64,000 nt of DNA from Caulobacter endophyticus (GCF_003116815.1 NZ_QDKQ01000064.1:62001-126000); one strand, 5' to 3'. Positions 38,720 through 48,999 are shown, counted from the first letter of the stretch. Numbers and translations are program-made. The notes: generated by a model not told the origin, from the sequence alone.

Positions 38720-39124
38720 CTACGGCTTCACTGCATCCCAGGCGGCCACCTGATAGCCGTTTTCCGACAGGCATTGGGCGACGGCAGCCTTGTGGCGCTC
38801 ATCATAGGCCGCGCGCTGGCTCTTGGTGCCCTTGGCCTTGTCGTAGGGCACCTTCAGGACGAGGCCCGTCGGACCCGGCTGCAGATCGCGAGCCGTGGCG
38901 CTGGCGGGGTGAACCTTGAAGCCGCTGGTCTTGCCCGCGCGCACCTCGTCGCGGCACGAGGCGAAGGTGCTGGCGAAGGCCTTCTCGTCGCTGGCCCCCG
39001 CCGACAGCCGCGGGCTGTAGGCGTTTTCGGCGCCCATAGAGCCGCCCATGGAGCCGCAAGCGGCCAGGGTCAGGGTGCTGGTGGCCACGGCGGCGGCCAA
39101 GAAGGTCCGTTCGATGACGGTCAT
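38720..39124 (-). CDS. Putative lipoprotein of unknown function
   Basis: This 134-residue protein has a lipoprotein signal with lipobox LAAC, followed by a Gly/Ser/Met-rich start. Two cysteines in the mature part (ASCRDEV and AQCLSENGY) may pair. The C-terminal half has VPYDKAKGTKSQRAAYDERHKAAVAQC. I do not recognise the family. It stands alone, divergent from the Trm112 gene, with about 105 bases between. Confidence 0.7.
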   Translation of the reverse strand: MTVIERTFLAAAVATSTLTLAACGSMGGSMGAENAYSPRLSAGASDEKAFASTFASCRDEVRAGKTSGFKVHPASATARDLQPGPTGLVLKVPYDKAKGTKSQRAAYDERHKAAVAQCLSENGYQVAAWDAVKP

Positions 39125-39230
39125 GTGGCTATCCGGGATCGTTGTTATCGCTTCTGCGACAACCGCGAGCCTGCGCGAGAGGTTCCGGTACGGGGTTTCC
39201 CATTTGGAAACCCCGATCTAGAACAGCGCC

Positions 39231-39437
39231 ATGACCGCCGCTCCTCCGCCCCCGCCCGTCGACGTCGATCCGCGCCTGCTGGAGGTGCTGGTCTGCCCGG
39301 TGACCCGCGCGCCGCTGTTCTACGACCGCGCCCGCGGCGAGCTCGTCAGCCACACGGCCAAGCTGGCCTATCCGATCCGCGACGGTGTGCCGATCATGCT
39401 GCCGGAAGAAGCCCGCAGCCTGGCGGACGGGGAGTAG
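39231..39437 (+). CDS. Trm112 family protein
   Basis: This 68-residue protein has the Trm112/YcaR pattern: [50 protein letters not shown]. In other organisms Trm112 proteins activate methyltransferases of tRNA, rRNA and release factors; bacterial YcaR types have less clear roles. Only one cysteine of the zinc-type motif remains, as in most bacterial members. Confidence 0.9.
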   Translation: MTAAPPPPPVDVDPRLLEVLVCPVTRAPLFYDRARGELVSHTAKLAYPIRDGVPIMLPEEARSLADGE

Positions 39438-39438
39438 A

Positions 39439-39528
39439 ACCCCTCCGGCCCTACGGGCCACCTCCCCCAACGAGGGAGGATTTGGATGCCCCGTCTGGGG
39501 GAGCTGTCGCGAAGCGACTGAGGGAGGC
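39439..39528. repeat. Intergenic inverted-repeat element
   Basis: The stretch holds GGCCCTACGGGCC, CCTCCCCCA, TGGGGGAG and GTCGCGAAGCGAC, each inverted or self-paired, so the transcript can fold in several hairpins. It lies between the convergent ends of the Trm112 and Ubi hydroxylase genes. The element is of the same class as the one at 23.3 kb but differs in sequence. Confidence 0.6.
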
Positions 39529-40779
39529 CTAAAGCGCCGTCCCGCGCAAAAGCTTGGGTAGATCGCCCACCCCGCCGCCGGCCTCATGCATGAAGAACCG
39601 GCGCGCTGGCGCGATGCGGTTGACCGCCGCCATGCCGATCCCGCGCGCCGCGCGCAGAAGCGGGTTGTCGTTGGAGAACAGCCGCACGAAGCCGTCGAAG
39701 GCCAGGGCGTTGGTGACGTTGTCGAACCGGCGCCAGCGGGCGTAGCGCTCCAGCGTCGCCTCGGCGCCGATGTCCTCGCCGTTGCGGATCGCCTCGACCA
39801 CCACCTCGGCCAGGGCCGCGGCGTCCTTGAGGCCAAGGTTCAGCCCCTGGCCGGCGATCGGGTGCACGCCGTGGGCGGCGTCGCCGATCAGGGCCAGGCG
39901 CGGCGCGGTCAGGCGCTCGGCCAGCGACAGCGACAACGGATAGACGAACACCGGCCCGGCCATCTCGACCTGCCCCAGGAAGTCGCCGAAGCGGCGCATC
40001 AGGTGGGCGTGGAAGGCCTCGGGGCTGGCGTGGCGCAGCGCCTCGCCGCGGGCGGTGCTCTCGGTCCAGACCAGGCTGGCGCGGTTGTCGGTCAGCGGCA
40101 GGATGGCGAAAGGGCCGCTGGGCAGGAAATATTCATGCGCCACGCCCTCGTGCGGGTGCTGCATCTTCACCGTGGCGACGACGCCGCTCTGGCCATAGCC
40201 CCAGCCGATGTCGCCGATGCCGGCCGCCTTGCGCAGGGCCGAGTTGCGCCCTTCGGCGCTGACCGCCAGCGGCGCGCTCAGCACCCGGCCGTCGGCGAGC
40301 GTGACACGCGCGCCAGAAGCGTCGACCTCCAGGCCCTTCGCGCCGGCCGGGGCGATGACCTCGATGCCCTTTTCGATGGCGACCATGGACAGGGCCGCGC
40401 GGATCTGGCGGTTCTCGATCAGGTAGCCCAGAGGCTCGCCTTCCGAGCGGTCGGCGATCTCGCCGCTGTCGAAGCGCAGGAAGAAGGGCGAGGGCTTTCC
40501 GGAAGCCGCGCCCGGCGCCTTGCCGTCGGTGACCAGGATCTGCTCGATGCGCTGGGCGTGGGGCGCCAGGGCCTCGCCAGCGCCGATCGCCCGCCATTGG
40601 CGAAACGACGAGTACGCAATGGCCGACGAGCGGCCGTCGAAGGTCGGCGCCAGCTGAGCGTCGAAGGGCTGCGGGTCGACCAGCAGCGGCCTGACGCCGC
40701 CGGAAGCGAGGGCGAGCGCCAGGGTGGTTCCGGCCATGCCGGCCCCGGCGATGATGACGTCGGCGTCGTGCTTGCGCAT
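39529..40779 (-). CDS. FAD-dependent ubiquinone-type hydroxylase (UbiH/UbiF family)
   Basis: Starting at the ATG at 40779, this 416-residue enzyme has DVIIAGAGMAGTTLALALA (FAD-binding GxGxxG), and GDAAHGVHPIAGQGLNLGLKD near residue 300, the second FAD motif of Ubi hydroxylases. A middle region with ENRQIRAALSMVAIEKGIEV also fits. It likely adds a hydroxyl group in ubiquinone synthesis; the exact position (C5, C6 or C1) cannot be told. Upstream in-frame sequence to 40866 is not needed. Confidence 0.92.
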   Translation of the reverse strand: MRKHDADVIIAGAGMAGTTLALALASGGVRPLLVDPQPFDAQLAPTFDGRSSAIAYSSFRQWRAIGAGEALAPHAQRIEQILVTDGKAPGAASGKPSPFFLRFDSGEIADRSEGEPLGYLIENRQIRAALSMVAIEKGIEVIAPAGAKGLEVDASGARVTLADGRVLSAPLAVSAEGRNSALRKAAGIGDIGWGYGQSGVVATVKMQHPHEGVAHEYFLPSGPFAILPLTDNRASLVWTESTARGEALRHASPEAFHAHLMRRFGDFLGQVEMAGPVFVYPLSLSLAERLTAPRLALIGDAAHGVHPIAGQGLNLGLKDAAALAEVVVEAIRNGEDIGAEATLERYARWRRFDNVTNALAFDGFVRLFSNDNPLLRAARGIGMAAVNRIAPARRFFMHEAGGGVGDLPKLLRGTAL

Positions 40780-41005
40780 GGCGTGGGTATGCGCCCGCGC
40801 CGGGCGTGCTGTCCAGTTGGACGAAGCGTCCGACGGGCCCTTAGGGAGCCGCCTCGGCCTCGCCATATAGGCAAAGCAAGATTTTTCCTCCAGACGCGGC
40901 CATCCGCCGCTGCGTTTGCAAAACCATGCCCTTGCCTACCCGCGTTACGAGGCGTAACGGGACGGCGCATTTCCCCTTGTCGGGGCTGAAAGATTGGAGA
41001 CTGCG

Positions 41006-42034
41006 ATGGGTTACCGGGTCGCCGTGGTCGGCGCCACGGGCAACGTGGGCCGCGAGATGTTCAACATCCTCGAGGAAGTTAAATTCCCCGTGGAGAAGAT
41101 GCACGCCATCGCCTCGCGCAAATCCATCGGCACGGAGGTCTCGTTCGGCAGCCAGATCCTCAAGTGCGAGGACCTTGAGCAGTTCGACTTCTCCAAGGTC
41201 GACATCGTGCTGATGAGCGCCGGCGGCTCGATCTCGGCCGCCTGGGGCGAGAAGATCGGCGCGGCCGGTCCGATCGTGATCGACAACTCCAGCCACTTCC
41301 GGATGGACCCGGACGTGCCGCTGGTGGTGCCGGAAGTGAATCCGGACGCCGTCAACAGCATCCCCAAGAACATCATCGCCAACCCCAACTGCTCGACCGC
41401 CCAGCTGGTGGTGGCGCTGAAGCCGCTGCACGACGAGGTGCCGATCAAGCGCGTGGTGGTGTCGACCTACCAGTCGGTTTCCGGCGCGGGCAAGGAAGGC
41501 ATGGACGAGCTGTGGGACCAGACCAAGGGCGTCTTCGTCCTGGGCGCGCCCGAGCCCAAGAAGTTCACCAAGCAGATCGCCTTCAACGTCATTCCCCACA
41601 TCGACGTCTTCATGGACGACGGCTTCACCAAGGAAGAGTGGAAGATGACCGTCGAGACCCAGAAGATCCTGGATCCGGCCATCCAACTGGTCGCCACCTG
41701 CGTGCGCGTGCCGGTGATGGTGGGCCACTCGGAATCGGTCAACATCGAGTTCACCGGTCCGCTGGACGAGGACGACGCCCGCGAGATCCTGCGCGACGCC
41801 GAAGGGATCGTGGTGGTCGATAAGCGCGAGAACGGCGGCTACATCACGCCGAAGGAAAGCCAGGGCGAGTTCCCGGTCTACGTGTCGCGCATCCGCAAGG
41901 ACCCGACCGTCGAGCACGGCATCGCCCTCTGGTGCGTCGCCGACAACCTGCGCAAAGGCGCGGCCCTGAACGCCGTGCAGATCGCCCAGCTGCTGCACGA
42001 CAAGGGCCTGATCAAGCAGAAGACCCTGGCCTAA
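41006..42034 (+). CDS. asd: Aspartate-semialdehyde dehydrogenase
   Basis: This 342-residue enzyme begins MGYRVAVVGATGNVGREMFNIL (NADP motif), with the catalytic cysteine in ANPNCSTAQLVVALKPL and the phosphate-binding VIDNSSHFRMDPDVPLVVPEVN. It reduces aspartyl phosphate for lysine/diaminopimelate, threonine and methionine synthesis. TTGGAG precedes the ATG at 41006; the in-frame TTG at 40994 is part of that binding site and not the start. A hairpin follows its stop. Confidence 0.97.
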   Translation: MGYRVAVVGATGNVGREMFNILEEVKFPVEKMHAIASRKSIGTEVSFGSQILKCEDLEQFDFSKVDIVLMSAGGSISAAWGEKIGAAGPIVIDNSSHFRMDPDVPLVVPEVNPDAVNSIPKNIIANPNCSTAQLVVALKPLHDEVPIKRVVVSTYQSVSGAGKEGMDELWDQTKGVFVLGAPEPKKFTKQIAFNVIPHIDVFMDDGFTKEEWKMTVETQKILDPAIQLVATCVRVPVMVGHSESVNIEFTGPLDEDDAREILRDAEGIVVVDKRENGGYITPKESQGEFPVYVSRIRKDPTVEHGIALWCVADNLRKGAALNAVQIAQLLHDKGLIKQKTLA

Positions 42035-42045
42035 GACGACTTCTC

Positions 42046-42079
42046 CCCGTCGTCCTTCCGCCAGAGGAGGGACGACGGG
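42046..42079 (+). terminator. Hairpin after asd
   Basis: A 10-base perfect stem CCCGTCGTCC / GGACGACGGG with a 14-base loop begins 12 bases after the asd stop. No U-tract follows, so it may be an intrinsic terminator of the weak GC-rich type or a 3'-end stabiliser. Confidence 0.5.
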
Positions 42080-42184
42080 AACGCCTTACGGCGAACCTTC
42101 GCACCCTCCAGAGCGCGGGCCCGCAAGATGTGGGCGGACAGCGGGATCCCTATCTGTCAGATCCCTCCGCGAAAGGTGCGGTCC

Positions 42185-43090
42185 ATGCCTCCCAGTCCGT
42201 CCACAGACGCGCGTTCGGCCTATCTCGCCGGCGTCGGCTGCTATCTGCTCTGGGGCTTCCTGCCCCTCTATTTCCATACCCTGTCGATCATGGGCGTCAC
42301 CTCGTTCGAAATGATCGCGCATCGGACGCTATGGTCGGTGATCTGGGCCGGGGGCCTCGTCCTGCTGGCCAGGCAGGGCGGCCAGGTGGGCGAGGTGCTG
42401 CGCCAGCCCAAGACCCTGGGCATACTGCTGCTCTCGACCCTGGCGATCTTCGGCAACTGGACGATCTACGTGCTGGCGGTGAACGCCGGCCGGGTGATCG
42501 AGGCCAGCCTCGGCTACTACATCAACCCGCTGATGAACATGGCGGCCGGCGCCCTGCTGTTCCGCGAGCGCATGAGCGCCGAGGGCAAGGTCGCCATCGG
42601 CCTGGCCGCGATCGGCGTGGCCATCCAGACCATCGCCCTGGGCCACCTGCCGCTGGTGTCGCTGGGCCTGGCGCTCAGCTTCTGCATCTATGCGATCCTC
42701 AAGAAGCAGGTGAAGGCCGACGCCCAGACGGGCCTGTTCATCGAGTGCGCCTATCTGGCGATCCCCGGCCTGCTCTATGTCTGGCATCTGCAGTCGACCG
42801 GCGCCGGGCACTTCACCCAGGACGCCCGCACGGCGATCTTGCTGCTGGCCGCCGGCCCCGCCACCGTCGTGCCCCTGGCCCTGTTCGCCTGGTCGGCCCG
42901 CCGCCTGCCGCTGAGCGCCATGGGCTTCCTGCAGTTCATCGCCCCGACCCTGCAGTTCCTGCTGGGCGTGTTCCTGGGCGAGGCCTTCACGCCGCTGCGG
43001 GCGCTGTCGTTCGTGTTCATCTGGCTGGGCGTGGCGGCCTTCGCCTACGGCGCCTGGAAGCGCACGCGAACGGCGCCAGCCGCCGCCTGA
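42185..43090 (+). CDS. rarD: RarD-type EamA transporter
   Basis: This 301-residue inner-membrane protein has about ten helices in two EamA halves: YLAGVGCYLLWGFLPLYFHTLS at the start, HRTLWSVIWAGG, GRVIEASLGYYINPLMN (typical RarD), and LPLSAMGFLQFIAPTLQFLLGVFLGEAF near the end. Family members export drugs or metabolites, perhaps chloramphenicol; the substrate is unknown. The ATG at 42185 is chosen because the RarD-type start follows it. Confidence 0.92.
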   Translation: MPPSPSTDARSAYLAGVGCYLLWGFLPLYFHTLSIMGVTSFEMIAHRTLWSVIWAGGLVLLARQGGQVGEVLRQPKTLGILLLSTLAIFGNWTIYVLAVNAGRVIEASLGYYINPLMNMAAGALLFRERMSAEGKVAIGLAAIGVAIQTIALGHLPLVSLGLALSFCIYAILKKQVKADAQTGLFIECAYLAIPGLLYVWHLQSTGAGHFTQDARTAILLLAAGPATVVPLALFAWSARRLPLSAMGFLQFIAPTLQFLLGVFLGEAFTPLRALSFVFIWLGVAAFAYGAWKRTRTAPAAA

Positions 43091-43201
43091 ACCGTCACGG
43101 CCGACAAACGTTGGTCAATTTGTCGCACCGCCGCTGGCCCTTAAGCCGGCGGCAAGACGCGCTGCGTCAGGTATGCCGACAGACTTGATGCTGGGGGAAC
43201 C

Positions 43202-43531
43202 ATGTCCACGGAAACCATCACCACGCCCGATCTGGCCGCCGTGCTCGAGGCCCTGTCGGTCGAAATGTCGCTGGCCGCCGAGGCCTGCGGGCACCTCGAC
43301 AGCGCTCTGGGCAAGATCCTCGAGAACACTCCACCAGAGTCGCGCATGGCCGTGATGCAGGAGCTGCACACGGTCGATCACCTGGCCCAGCACATCACCG
43401 CCATCACCGACTTCACGGCCAAGCTGGTGCAGTCCGCTCCGGAAGGCGTGCCGCTGGCCGTGCAGGACGCCCTGTCGACCATCACCCTGGGCGCGGTGGC
43501 CGAACGCCTGAGAGGCCGGCTGGCGGTCTGA
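43202..43531 (+). CDS. Small helical protein of unknown function
   Basis: The 109-residue protein has no signal or membrane helix. It looks all-helical: LAAVLEALSVEMSLAAEACGHLDSALGKIL, then MAVMQELHTVDHLAQHITAITDFTAKLVQS, and a last TLGAVAERLRGRLAV. The four-helix look recalls histidine phosphotransfer or chemotaxis adaptor proteins, and His residues in the second helix could be of interest, but no known signature is present. GGGGGAACC precedes the ATG as a ribosome binding site. It is convergent with the serine hydrolase gene. Confidence 0.65.
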   Translation: MSTETITTPDLAAVLEALSVEMSLAAEACGHLDSALGKILENTPPESRMAVMQELHTVDHLAQHITAITDFTAKLVQSAPEGVPLAVQDALSTITLGAVAERLRGRLAV

Positions 43532-43559
43532 TCAGCCCTGCGTCCTTCGACGCACGGCC

Positions 43560-44699
43560 TCATAGACTCGCGTACGCCGCCTTGATCAGGCTGACCGCGC
43601 GCGGATCGCCGATCAGTTCGTTGCCCTGGCGGTTCATCACGTAAGAGCCCGAGACGCCGCTCTTCGGATCGGCGAAGGCGCAGGAGCCGCCCCAGCCCGA
43701 ATGGCCGAAGGCGTCGGCCGTCGGGCCGTAGAAGAAGTTGGGCGTGTTGCGCATGAAGCCCGCGCCCCAGCTGATCTGATAGGGCAGCACGAGGTCCTGG
43801 CCGGCGATGCGCTCGGCGCGGGCCTTTTCCATCGTCTCCGGCGACAGGATCTTCACGCCGTCGAGCGTGCCGCCGCTGGCCAGGGCGCCCATCAGGCGGG
43901 CCAGGGAATGGGCGGTGGCGTGACCGTTGGCCGAGGGGATCTCGGCCCGGCGCCACTCGCCGGTGCCGCGGCCGCCGGGCGCGGCCCACTTGGTCATAAA
44001 GGCGGCCTTCACCGCGTCGTTGATCTCGCCGAACTTCGGGAAGGCGGTCGGGCGCATCAGGTCGGCGCAGCGCGCATGCTCGCTGTCGGGCAGGCCGATC
44101 CAGATGTCGAGGCCCAGCGGCTGGGCCAGGTCCTCGCGAAGCGCCGTGCCCATGGTGCGGCCATCGACGCGGCGGAAGATCTCGCCGGCCGTGAAGCCGA
44201 ACGTCACCGGATGGTAGCCGCTGGCCGAGCCGATCGGCCACAGCGGGGCCATCGCCGCCAGTTTCACGGTCGTCGCCTCCCAGTCGAACCAGATGGCCGG
44301 GTCGACCTCGTCGAGGAAGCCGGACAGGCCGTCCTGGTGCGACATCACCTGGCCGACGGTGACGTCCTGCTTGCCGGCCTGGGCGAACTCCGGCCAGACG
44401 GAAGCGACGCTCGTGTCGTAGGTCAGCTTGCCCTGGTCGACCAGGCGCGCAACCAGCAGGGCTGCGATCGCCTTGGTGGTCGAGAACAGCGGGGTCAGGG
44501 TGTCGGGCCCGAAGGCGACCTGATGCTTGCGGTCCGCATAGCCGGCCATCAGGTCGACCACCACCTGGCCGTCGATCGCCAGGGTGAAGCGCGCGCCAAG
44601 CTCGCCGCCGCCCGGCGAGGCCGGATCGAAATTGGCCTCGAAGGCTTCGTAGACCTGGGCGAACGGGGCGGGGCAGACGCCGGTGATGTCGAGGCTCAT
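43560..44699 (-). CDS. Serine hydrolase of the beta-lactamase/EstB family
   Basis: This 379-residue protein has the class C-like active site LFSTTKAIAALLVARL (S-x-x-K) near residue 90, a YHPVTFG Tyr motif, and HSGWGGSCAFADPKSGVSGSYVMNRQG in place of the KTG triad. No signal peptide is visible, so it is likely a cytoplasmic esterase (EstB/CubicO type) rather than a periplasmic beta-lactamase. It is divergent from the 2-hydroxyacid dehydrogenase gene, 73 bases away. Confidence 0.9.
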   Translation of the reverse strand: MSLDITGVCPAPFAQVYEAFEANFDPASPGGGELGARFTLAIDGQVVVDLMAGYADRKHQVAFGPDTLTPLFSTTKAIAALLVARLVDQGKLTYDTSVASVWPEFAQAGKQDVTVGQVMSHQDGLSGFLDEVDPAIWFDWEATTVKLAAMAPLWPIGSASGYHPVTFGFTAGEIFRRVDGRTMGTALREDLAQPLGLDIWIGLPDSEHARCADLMRPTAFPKFGEINDAVKAAFMTKWAAPGGRGTGEWRRAEIPSANGHATAHSLARLMGALASGGTLDGVKILSPETMEKARAERIAGQDLVLPYQISWGAGFMRNTPNFFYGPTADAFGHSGWGGSCAFADPKSGVSGSYVMNRQGNELIGDPRAVSLIKAAYASL

Positions 44700-44772
44700 G
44701 AAGTTTCGTCTAGCCCGCCGGGCCGGGGTTTGTCATCCGAAGGACAGTGCGATGCGTAACCGGAGCCCGCCG

Positions 44773-45684
44773 ATGAAGCCCGATGTCCTGCAGCTCAAGG
44801 CCCTTTCCCCGCAGCTCGAAGCCGGGCTGGAGGCGGCCTACACGGTCCACCGCCCCTATCGGGCCGCCGATCCGGACGCCTTGATCGCGCAGGTCGCGGG
44901 CAAAGCGCGGGCCGTGGTCACCGGCGGCGACCTGGGCGTGCCCGCCGACCTCTGGGACCGCCTGCCGGCCCTGGAGATCGTCGCCGTACACGGCGTCGGT
45001 CTCGACAAGGTCGACCTCGATATCGCCGCCGCGCGAGGCGTGACCGTCACCACCACGCCGGGCGTGCTGACCCGGGACGTGGCGGAACTGGCGATCGGGC
45101 TGTGGCTTGCCCTCTCACGCCGCATGGTGACCGCCGACCGCTATGTGCGCGAGGGCCGCTGGGCCAAGGCCGAGCGCCTCCCCCTGGCGCGACGGGCCAG
45201 CGGCCGCAAGGTCGGGATCCTCGGGCTTGGCCAGATCGGCAGGGCGATCGCGGTCATGGCCGCGCCGTTCACCAGCGAGATCGCCTATCACAGTCGCAGA
45301 CCGGTTGAGGAGGTCGCCCACGCCTACCATCCCAGCCCCGAGGCTCTAGCTGAAGCGGTGGACGTACTATTCCTAGTCACGCCCGGCGACGCTGGCCAGT
45401 TGGTCGACGCGGCCGTGCTGAAGGCGTTGGGGCCTGACGGCCTGCTGATCAATGTCGCACGCGGTTCGGTGGTCGACGAGACCGCCCTGGTCGCGGCCCT
45501 GGCGAATGGGACGATCGCGGGCGCGGGGCTCGACGTGTTTGAGGACGAGCCGAACGTGCCGGAGGCGCTGTGGGCGATGGAAAACGTCGTGCTGCAACCC
45601 CACCGCGGCAGCGCCACCGAAGAGGCGCGGTCGGCAATGGCCACGCTTGTGCTGGCGAACCTGTCGCGGCATTTCGAGACTTGA
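44773..45684 (+). CDS. D-2-hydroxyacid dehydrogenase
   Basis: This 303-residue NAD(P)-dependent enzyme has KVGILGLGQIGRAIAVMAAP (Rossmann motif), LLINVARGSVVDE (catalytic Arg), DVFEDEPNVPEALW (catalytic Glu region) and QPHRGSATEEAR (catalytic His). The pattern fits glyoxylate/hydroxypyruvate reductases. CGGAG lies nine bases before the ATG at 44773. It ends where the low-GC islet begins. Confidence 0.92.
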   Translation: MKPDVLQLKALSPQLEAGLEAAYTVHRPYRAADPDALIAQVAGKARAVVTGGDLGVPADLWDRLPALEIVAVHGVGLDKVDLDIAAARGVTVTTTPGVLTRDVAELAIGLWLALSRRMVTADRYVREGRWAKAERLPLARRASGRKVGILGLGQIGRAIAVMAAPFTSEIAYHSRRPVEEVAHAYHPSPEALAEAVDVLFLVTPGDAGQLVDAAVLKALGPDGLLINVARGSVVDETALVAALANGTIAGAGLDVFEDEPNVPEALWAMENVVLQPHRGSATEEARSAMATLVLANLSRHFET

Positions 45685-45841
45685 GAACGGCGCGCCGACC
45701 GAACCGCCACTGTCGTACCGAAAAGCGCGTAGCGCTTGGGCCAGGAACCCGGAGTGCGCTTCGGAGGCTCCGGGGGCGGCATCGCCACCATCACCGCGCG
45801 GCACGGTTATAGCGCCTGTATATCCCACACGATTTGGCCGA

Positions 45842-46564
45842 ATGGATTTAATAATGACGCACGTCCCACCCGTTCTTTTTGTTCTCAGAACCACGAATTA
45901 TGTGGGCGTCACGCTTCAAGACCTGCCAGATCAAGATATTTCCCATGTAAAGATATTCGGGATTGGCGGCGGCAGACTGAGGCTTGGCGGCGTCGCCAGC
46001 GATATGAGAAACGAGATCGCTGAATCCATCGCGCACCGCCTGCCGTCACCTTTGCGTGTATACGCTAGCGCAAGCCGAGATAACCTTCCCGACCTGATGG
46101 CTTCCGGTCACCTGATCGTGGTCTCACAGGCTTTTCGCTCAACTGTCGGCGATTGGGACCGCCTGGAATACATCCCGATTGAACTGGAAACAGGAAAGGA
46201 CATTGCCTCAAACGAGCTCGGCGGAGGCGATGTCATTGATGGATACTATATCCTGAATTGCTGGAATAGGGTGGACTGCGTAGACTGGGAAAAGTCTACG
46301 TTCGGAAACAAAGCCAACATTAAAGATAAAATATTTTCCGGATGGACGAAACTTATACTTCGCGCCCACAATGATGCGCAGGGAATATTTGCCATACATG
46401 GATTAATTAAAAATAGTCGCTTCATATCTCCTGACATGGCGCGGCTGATTTACAATTCCGACTTGAAGGCAAATATCGATAAAATACCCCTGGATATGTC
46501 TTCCAGGGATTCTATCATAAGCGCCTCCGAAAGGGCCGATCTATATCTGAAAGCTATTTTTTAG
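45842..46564 (+). CDS. Imm11/DUF1629-type immunity protein in an AT-rich islet
   Basis: The 240-residue protein has the order typical of DUF1629/Imm11: SGHLIVVSQAFRSTV, LEYIPIELE, GYYILNCWNRVDCVDWEKS, KLILRAHNDAQGIFAIHG, and FISPDMARLIYNSDL. Family knowledge: these are neighbours of polymorphic toxin genes and neutralise them. The start is the ATG at 45842, or the ATG at 45854 in the same frame (236 residues). The gene is far less GC-rich than its neighbours (my hand count over 46261-46440 is about 42%) and uses AT-ending codons. No intact toxin is seen beside it, so it looks like a horizontally acquired orphan. Confidence 0.75.
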   Translation: MDLIMTHVPPVLFVLRTTNYVGVTLQDLPDQDISHVKIFGIGGGRLRLGGVASDMRNEIAESIAHRLPSPLRVYASASRDNLPDLMASGHLIVVSQAFRSTVGDWDRLEYIPIELETGKDIASNELGGGDVIDGYYILNCWNRVDCVDWEKSTFGNKANIKDKIFSGWTKLILRAHNDAQGIFAIHGLIKNSRFISPDMARLIYNSDLKANIDKIPLDMSSRDSIISASERADLYLKAIF

Positions 46565-46614
46565 ACTTTACGAACCGCATCCCGGGCGAGCCCGCCAGAG
46601 AACGAGGATCGCCC

Positions 46615-47469
46615 CTAGGCCAGCCGCTCGATGCGCACCGTCGGCGAGGTCTGCTTGATGCGGGCAGCCATGGCCACGATCGGCAGCTCCGGCGCGTTCC
46701 AGATGTTGGCGGCGGTGACGGTCTCGGCGACGCCGCCGACGGCGCGGGCCAGGCCGTAGGACAGGGTCTGGCCTTCGAGGATCGAGGCGGCGAACAGGGC
46801 GGTCAAAAGGTCGCCGGTGCCGCTGGGCGAGCGCTCGGCCTTGGCGTGGGCGGCCAGCCAGCCTTCCTTGCGATCTGCGTAGACGACGCCGATCTCGTTT
46901 CCGCGCTGCACCGACGAGACGATCACCGGCTTGTTCAGCAGGCGGGCGGCGCGAACGGCCCCGGCCGGATCGCGCACCTCCGCGCCGGTCAGGCGCTGCA
47001 GTTCCCAAGCGTTGGGGGCGACGATATCGGCGCGCGGGATCAGGTCGGCGGCGATCGCGTCGGCCACCTCGGCGGGCACGTAGAGGCCCTTGCCGGCGTC
47101 GCCCATGGTCGGATCGACGATGATGGTCGGCTTGCGGCCCGAAGACCCGTCGCGTGGCGCGGCCCGCACGGCGTCGATGGCGCGGGCGGCCGCGCGCACC
47201 TGGGCGGCCGTGGCGAAATAGCCGGTGATGACGAGGTCGGTCAGGCCGAACAGGCCGTTGGCCTCCAGCCCGTCGAGCATGCCCTCGACCACCTCGATCG
47301 GCACCGGCGCGCCGCCGGGAACGCCCCAGCCGGGATGGCGGCCGAACAGCACGGTCGGCACGACCATGGTGTCGATGCGGAACTGGGTCAGGGCCGCGGC
47401 CTGGGCGGTGGCGCCGACCTGGCTGCCGGCGACATGGCTGGAAATGAGAAGCGCGAGCGGCATGGCCAA
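46615..47469 (-). CDS. pdxY: Pyridoxal kinase
   Basis: This 284-residue ribokinase-like enzyme has LLISSHVAGSQVGATAQ at its start (the SSQV-type pyridoxal site), TMVVPTVLFGRHPGWG, DPTMGDAGKGLYVP, and SGTGDLLTALFAASILEG with the catalytic Asp and anion hole. It phosphorylates pyridoxal in the salvage path to PLP. It starts with the ATG at 47469 (or the ATG at 47463). It is downstream of ahcY on the same strand but separated by the ahcY terminator. Confidence 0.93.
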   Translation of the reverse strand: MAMPLALLISSHVAGSQVGATAQAAALTQFRIDTMVVPTVLFGRHPGWGVPGGAPVPIEVVEGMLDGLEANGLFGLTDLVITGYFATAAQVRAAARAIDAVRAAPRDGSSGRKPTIIVDPTMGDAGKGLYVPAEVADAIAADLIPRADIVAPNAWELQRLTGAEVRDPAGAVRAARLLNKPVIVSSVQRGNEIGVVYADRKEGWLAAHAKAERSPSGTGDLLTALFAASILEGQTLSYGLARAVGGVAETVTAANIWNAPELPIVAMAARIKQTSPTVRIERLA

Positions 47470-47552
47470 AGCGATTAGCCGAGCCTGCGGAACTTGAACA
47501 GGGCGTCACGACGGCAAAACCGAGGCCGCCGTCTCGCTGCCGCCTCCGCAAC

Positions 47553-47580
47553 AAAAAAGCCCGCTCCGAAGAGCGGGCTT
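47553..47580 (-). terminator. Intrinsic terminator of ahcY
   Basis: Read on the minus strand, AAGCCCGCTC-TTCG-GAGCGGGCTT forms a 10-base perfect stem with a stable UUCG tetraloop and a run of six U. It begins 28 bases past the ahcY stop. It is a model rho-independent terminator. Confidence 0.92.
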
Positions 47581-47607
47581 TCCGTGAAACGCCTGTCGGC
47601 GGTTCGC

Positions 47608-48999
<1,392 letters not shown>

